Assembly (NCBI GenBank): GCA_900752545.1
Contig: CAADVS010000026.1
Coordinates: 39,959-103,958, forward strand
DNA length: 64,000 nt
Reading direction: 5' to 3'
DNA from: an uncultured Collinsella sp.
GTDB lineage: Bacteria > Actinomycetota > Coriobacteriia > Coriobacteriales > Coriobacteriaceae
The translations under genes were made by a program, and so were the position numbers. The notes under the pieces were generated by a model, which did not search any database, was not told where the DNA came from, and saw only the letters and a program-made list of their open reading frames with translations. Below, in pieces: positions 60,762 through 64,000 of this stretch (the stretch's first letter is position 1; each line of letters starts with the position of its first letter).

Positions 60762-61430
60762 TTATTTCCGAATCATTTGGCTGGTAAACCCGGCACGTAC
60801 AAGCTTTTCATAGGCAGAATACACGTACGGCGGCACAAACTGTTCGCTTTGATAGCCAAGCTTTGGATACTCAATCACACGCTGCAAGTCCCCGACCAAG
60901 AGGGAGATGAATTCTTCTTTCGCGATAGGTGCCTCCCGAGATTCATAATATCTACAATAGTCTCGGTAGCCCAGTCGCGGCGAGGCAAGTAAGTAATCGA
61001 AGTCGGGCCACTGCACGTCAAGAGTCGCGCGAGTACGCAACTCGCGATACGGACGCTCAACGACTATAGTCTTTCGCTCTTCATGAAAACTGTCTTGCAT
61101 GAATTCCTTGGAAAAGCGTATGTTTTCACCCGTGTTCGAAGATCTGCACTCTTTAAAAACACAGCATTTTGGAACTCCACAGCTTATGGCAACACTAGCC
61201 AGGTGCTCGGCTTCGGGCTCTCTCCAGAGCTCTCTCGTAATACGTCCGTATCCGCCCGTAAAGAGAATCCTCTTGCACAAACCCGCCCTATAGAGCTCTG
61301 CTGCCCTTATGGCAACGTGTTCATCATGGCTTCCAAACACTAACGCCAAATCCACCGGCTCGAGAGGATCGTCGAGATGCCCGTACTCGAAGACCGTCTC
61401 CGCGCACTCATCAATCGAATCAGCGCTCAT
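60762..61430 (-). CDS. DUF218 (YdcF/SanA-like) protein paired with a TIR protein
   Basis: A protein of 222 residues; the ATG at 61430 lies within the end of the TIR gene and behind TAGGAG. VDLALVFGSHDEHVAIRAAELY, ILFTGGYGRITRELWREPEAEH, VFKECRSSNTGENIRFSKEF and TIVVERPYRELRTRATLDVQWP follow the DUF218 order (the GG and E/N-T/E-N residues form its pocket). Unlike SanA it has no membrane helix. E. coli YdcF binds S-adenosylmethionine; the enzymatic action of the family is otherwise unknown. Coupled translation with the TIR gene suggests joint function. Confidence 0.72.
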   Translation of the reverse strand: MSADSIDECAETVFEYGHLDDPLEPVDLALVFGSHDEHVAIRAAELYRAGLCKRILFTGGYGRITRELWREPEAEHLASVAISCGVPKCCVFKECRSSNTGENIRFSKEFMQDSFHEERKTIVVERPYRELRTRATLDVQWPDFDYLLASPRLGYRDYCRYYESREAPIAKEEFISLLVGDLQRVIEYPKLGYQSEQFVPPYVYSAYEKLVRAGFTSQMIRK

Positions 61431-62865
61431 ATGCACCACTCCTAATGTGTCGCCCCTTCAGCATATCAGCATGCGCCTTACAAAGGGTAGTTGCATACCT
61501 AGTGAAATGTCTCTCGCACATTTCGGGATATATTTCTTGATAGAGTTTCTCCGCAGAATCGGTCTGGCCAGATGCCCAGTAATAGAAAAACTCATCGAAC
61601 TTCAATGCGTAGTAGTAAACGGGTTCAAGTTGATCCTTAATGAACTCATAGCTTTTCTCCAGCGCAGGCTTTATCGCTTCGGCCCTCTGGATTTCATAAT
61701 TAAAGCAATATGCCTCAAAACAGCGTCGGAGTGTAAAGAAATGTTCTCTGGCATTATCCGAATAAAGCGGCTCGTCCTCAACCAATCTATCGAACTCGTC
61801 CAAATCGTCATCGATGATTGCAATCTCCCGACGAGGCAGGAGCTCACTGTCGGGGTACGGCACCTCATATTCCCGTCTGGTTTCTTCTGCATACGGCAAC
61901 AACTCGCTCAATATTTCATGAGCCCTTGCAAGGTTTCTCTCTTGCTTATACGTGATTGCCAACAACCATTTCGATTGAATGATGCGTTTCCGCACTGATG
62001 AAGTGAATTCGGGAAAGTCCGGATTCTCAGGAATCCCTTCATAGACACCAAGCGCTTCAATAAGGAAGTTCCTCGCGTCATGCACATATCCGAGTTCTCC
62101 ATCGTTAATCAGAAAATATGCAACACTCTCGTAAAGCCACCCAAGAGCCACAGAAATCTTATTTGTCTTCACCGCAATCTGAGCGACGACCTTTGGCCGA
62201 TGTCCATCAATTTGAAACTCATTAAAGTACTTATAAGTCTCGAATGGATCACCTGTTTCGGCATACTCCTTCAGCACTAGTCGTTTCGCCTCACGGAAAT
62301 AGTCCGCCAATTTCTTGGGCTTAGTGTCCCCGATGAATCTACTGACGTCATCTACGTCTTTTTCGGAAGCGTCAATATCCAGTAACTTCAGTTTAGTTTG
62401 CTTCGCCAGCGGCGTGGTCCCCTCGTCTATCACGTCTGTAATTGCCCCACTGACAAGGTTAATAAAACTATCAACCTTGTCCTCAACAGGCGGGATGCTC
62501 GCGTCTATCACATTCACATCCGACAGAAGGAGACCGAACGTTTTGTCATTTCCGCTGGCACACGGACTTTTTGGATTGTCGATTCTAATTGGTTGGACCT
62601 TGAGCCTTCTGTTAATTGCAAAAGACAGTTCCTTGCGCACGAAGAAAGATTCTATTGCAGACGCACTCAGAACCACGACGAACACGGTCGAATTGTCGAT
62701 TGCCCTCGCAATGGCTTCGGGGTAATTGCATGACTGCTCGATGTCATTATCCAACGCATCACGATCTAGCCAAGACTTTATGCCCAACTCTGACAGTTTT
62801 GATTGGAGTTTCTCGGCGAACTCAATATCTTTGCTGCTGTGACTAATGAAAACTAGATGATTCAT
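61420..62865 (-). CDS. TIR-domain protein with helical-repeat C-terminus
   Basis: A protein of 481 residues with GGAGG before the ATG. The first 140 residues form a TIR_2-type domain: HLVFISHSSKDIEFAEKLQ, LGIKSWLDRDALDND, FVVVLSASAIESFFVRKEL. The last Glu (near residue 81) is at the position of the catalytic Glu of TIR NADases. Residues about 190-470 are helical and repeat-like (LYESVAYFLINDGELGYVHD, ARAHEILSELLPYAEE), suggesting a TPR-like solenoid as sensor. The gene is AT-richer than the core genes. A role in anti-phage defence through NAD depletion or signalling is likely but unproven. Confidence 0.8.
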   Translation of the reverse strand: MNHLVFISHSSKDIEFAEKLQSKLSELGIKSWLDRDALDNDIEQSCNYPEAIARAIDNSTVFVVVLSASAIESFFVRKELSFAINRRLKVQPIRIDNPKSPCASGNDKTFGLLLSDVNVIDASIPPVEDKVDSFINLVSGAITDVIDEGTTPLAKQTKLKLLDIDASEKDVDDVSRFIGDTKPKKLADYFREAKRLVLKEYAETGDPFETYKYFNEFQIDGHRPKVVAQIAVKTNKISVALGWLYESVAYFLINDGELGYVHDARNFLIEALGVYEGIPENPDFPEFTSSVRKRIIQSKWLLAITYKQERNLARAHEILSELLPYAEETRREYEVPYPDSELLPRREIAIIDDDLDEFDRLVEDEPLYSDNAREHFFTLRRCFEAYCFNYEIQRAEAIKPALEKSYEFIKDQLEPVYYYALKFDEFFYYWASGQTDSAEKLYQEIYPEMCERHFTRYATTLCKAHADMLKGRHIRSGAYER

Positions 62866-62958
62866 TTATGCCTCCAAAGCTTCCAATTAAAGCCAGGTAA
62901 ACAAAGTCCGATTTCCATTATGCGTCAACCCCGCTAATACCCCTTATGACAATCGCAA

Positions 62959-63090
62959 ATGACCGTCCTCGAGGCCGCAACACAGGCCAAAGTCAGTTAT
63001 TGGCACACGTGGATGTACGCCGGCATCCACTAGGGCTTCCGCCCCATCAAGGCCAAGTCGGCACAAAAGAGCGCCCCTTAGCACCAAAGG
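62959..63090 (+). pseudogene. Possible excisionase-like remnant
   Basis: The frame MTVLEAATQAKVSYWHTWMY, then AGIH, a stop (63031) and GFRPIKAKSAQ reads like the helix-turn-helix of small excisionase proteins (LTvkEAAellgVs...y..ir.G.ip..ri). The frame has stops and no further integrase part is intact. The rest of 62866-63477 holds no gene that I can support. Confidence 0.3.
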
Positions 63091-63477
63091 ACCATAGAAT
63101 AGGCACAGGCTCGAGAAACCCTGCTGGCACTTAACGAAACCAATCACTGTAAAGAATCCTTGTTCCCCGACACGCCGCCAACGTAAGCTCACCATTAATT
63201 AGATGTGCTATACCAAGGCTGGCAGTAAACCCAGGACCGAACCAAACAAAAGAATGGATTCGCGCAGCTATGCCAGGCGGAAAACCAAAACGTAGCAAAA
63301 CACGTAGGCATATAAAGAACAAGCCGATGCATTGCAACCAAAACCCACTAATGATTCGATTAACAAACTAGCATCGAACAAACACGCCGAGCGCTCTCTC
63401 CCAACAGGGGATAAAAGAACTCGGATTGCAGCCAAATCCGAATGCGCGCGACATATACAATGATTGCTCCTAAAAAA

Positions 63478-63505
63478 CAGCCCAGAGGACATAGCCTCTG
63501 GGCTG
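63478..63505 (-). terminator. Terminator after the tRNA pair
   Basis: A perfect 11-bp stem CAGCCCAGAGG / CCTCTGGGCTG with a 6-base loop and TTTTTT after it on the minus strand, eight bases past the 3' end of tRNA-Val. Confidence 0.85.
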
Positions 63506-63513
63506 CGAACATT

Positions 63514-63588
63514 TGGTGGGCGTTAGAAGATTTGAACTTCTGACCTCTTCCGTGTCAGGGAAGCGCTCTCCCCCTGAGCTAAACGCCC
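63514..63588 (-). tRNA. tRNA-Val (GAC)
   Basis: 75 bases with encoded CCA. Acceptor GGGCGTT pairs with AACGCCC, the D-stem is GCTC/GAGC, the anticodon arm CTTCC-CTGACAC-GGAAG (anticodon GAC) and the T-arm AGAAG-TTCAAAT-CTTCT. All stems are intact. It follows tRNA-Gly in one transcript and is a possible attachment site for the island at lower coordinates. Confidence 0.93.
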
Positions 63589-63591
63589 AAA

Positions 63592-63667
63592 TGGAGCGGA
63601 CAACGGGGCTCGAACCCGCGACCCCAACCTTGGCAAGGTTGTGCTCTACCAACTGAGCCATGTCCGC
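63592..63667 (-). tRNA. tRNA-Gly (GCC)
   Basis: 76 bases with encoded CCA. Acceptor GCGGACA pairs with TGTCCGC, the anticodon arm is CAACC-TTGCCAA-GGTTG (anticodon GCC), and the T-loop is TTCGAGC. It lies three bases upstream of tRNA-Val on the same strand. Confidence 0.93.
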
Positions 63668-63808
63668 TTACGGGGATTAATCTTACGTGATGCCCGCATC
63701 CTATGCAAGAACTTTTTTTGAAAAGTTTTGCGACGCTCTCGCGAACCTCGCGAAGACATCAGTCACCACGGAAGGTGCAGGCAAACGCAAACTCGCCGCA
63801 AGAGGCTC

Positions 63809-64000
63809 CTACATCTCGCCGAGCAGGATCCAGGCAGAGCTGTCCTGCGCGAGCCTGCCGCCTGCAAGCGGTGATGAGGTGAGCAGGACCCTGCCCGCCG
63901 GCAGCTCCACGGGTGCTGCACCGAAGTTCGTCACACACGCCCAGCCATTGTCGCGGCGATAGGCGATGACACCGCCCTCAGCGCCCTCGGCACCATCCGC
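63809..64000 (-). CDS. GH13 alpha-glucosidase/amylase, C-terminal end (cut by window edge)
   Basis: The last 63 codons are in the window. VIAYRRDNGWACVTNFGAAP, then VELPAGRVLLTSSPL and DSSAWILLGEM, match the beta-sandwich C-domain that ends oligo-1,6-glucosidase/alpha-glucosidase-type GH13 enzymes. The catalytic barrel lies outside the window, so substrate specificity cannot be judged. Confidence 0.65.
   Translation of the reverse strand, partial: ADGAEGAEGGVIAYRRDNGWACVTNFGAAPVELPAGRVLLTSSPLAGGRLAQDSSAWILLGEM

Noticed and set aside
61420..62865. Thoeris ThsB
   Set aside because: The protein has a TIR domain but is much longer, with a helical-repeat tail, and no ThsA-like gene is near.

Overview
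The window looks like a chromosomal segment of a gut anaerobe of the class Coriobacteriia, most likely Collinsella or a close relative. This is an inference from GC-rich coding sequence with GGAGG-type ribosome binding sites and from gene content: an anaerobic class III ribonucleotide reductase (nrdD/nrdG), a DUF3793 plus flavodoxin pair, an LPxTG-like surface protein, Tat and lipoprotein secretion signals, and several Coriobacteriia-style secreted proteins. No rRNA operon, CRISPR array or insertion sequence was seen.

Layout. 0-4.5 kb: the start of an NAD synthase-like gene, two low-complexity proteins, and an AT-richer pair coding for a Tat-secreted papain-like peptidase and a lipoprotein. 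4.5-9.1 kb: ettA, an SdpI/ArsR pair with its operator, tcdA and a TatD-family hydrolase. 9.2-20.6 kb: one large minus-strand catabolic operon built round fructoselysine genes (frlB, frlC, frlD), with a second FrlD-like kinase, a YfcC-type carrier, two amidohydrolases, YjbQ, BtpA/SgcQ and FGGY-kinase genes. It has a clear promoter and a palindromic operator, with a GntR/UTRA regulator gene upstream. 20.7-23.1 kb: two HAD phosphatases and deoC. 23.4-26.9 kb: a 3.5-kb cassette (unknown protein, ClpP-like protease, VirD4-like ATPase) bounded by a 32-bp direct repeat of the pgi 3' end. 26.9-36 kb: pgi, a truncated iron-ADH-like gene, a Y-family polymerase with YolD under an SOS-like box, a large surface protein, a copper-type HMA protein, and an iron-regulated DUF3793/flavodoxin operon. 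36.1-44 kb: an amino-acid ABC transporter, nfo, oxidoreductases and a ketopantoate-reductase-like gene. Two of these genes are preceded by covarying hairpin repeats. 44-50.6 kb: secreted and membrane proteins, metY with a cysteine-containing leader peptide and a divergent LysR gene, rnhA, acylphosphatase and a Fur-family regulator. 50.6-59.5 kb: Cof phosphatase, UreE-like and SlyD proteins, peptidases, a folB/HD/folE/nrdG group and nrdD, with large nested inverted repeats between nrdG and nrdD. 59.8-63.5 kb: a decayed, AT-richer island next to tRNA genes. It carries a two-gene operon of a TIR/helical-repeat protein and a DUF218 protein. 63.5-64 kb: tRNA-Val(GAC), tRNA-Gly(GCC) and the end of a GH13 glycosidase gene.

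How the parts work together. The Amadori-product operon should release glucose 6-phosphate, which pgi in the same window would pass to glycolysis. Regulation can be read at several loci: an ArsR operator, a probable FrlR operator, an SOS-like box, a DtxR-like iron box, a CsoR-like box, an NrdR box, and a cysteine leader before metY. The best candidates for undescribed biology are the TIR/DUF218 operon in its tRNA-linked island, the ClpP/VirD4 cassette in the pgi 3' end, the extended Amadori operon, and the covarying hairpin repeats.
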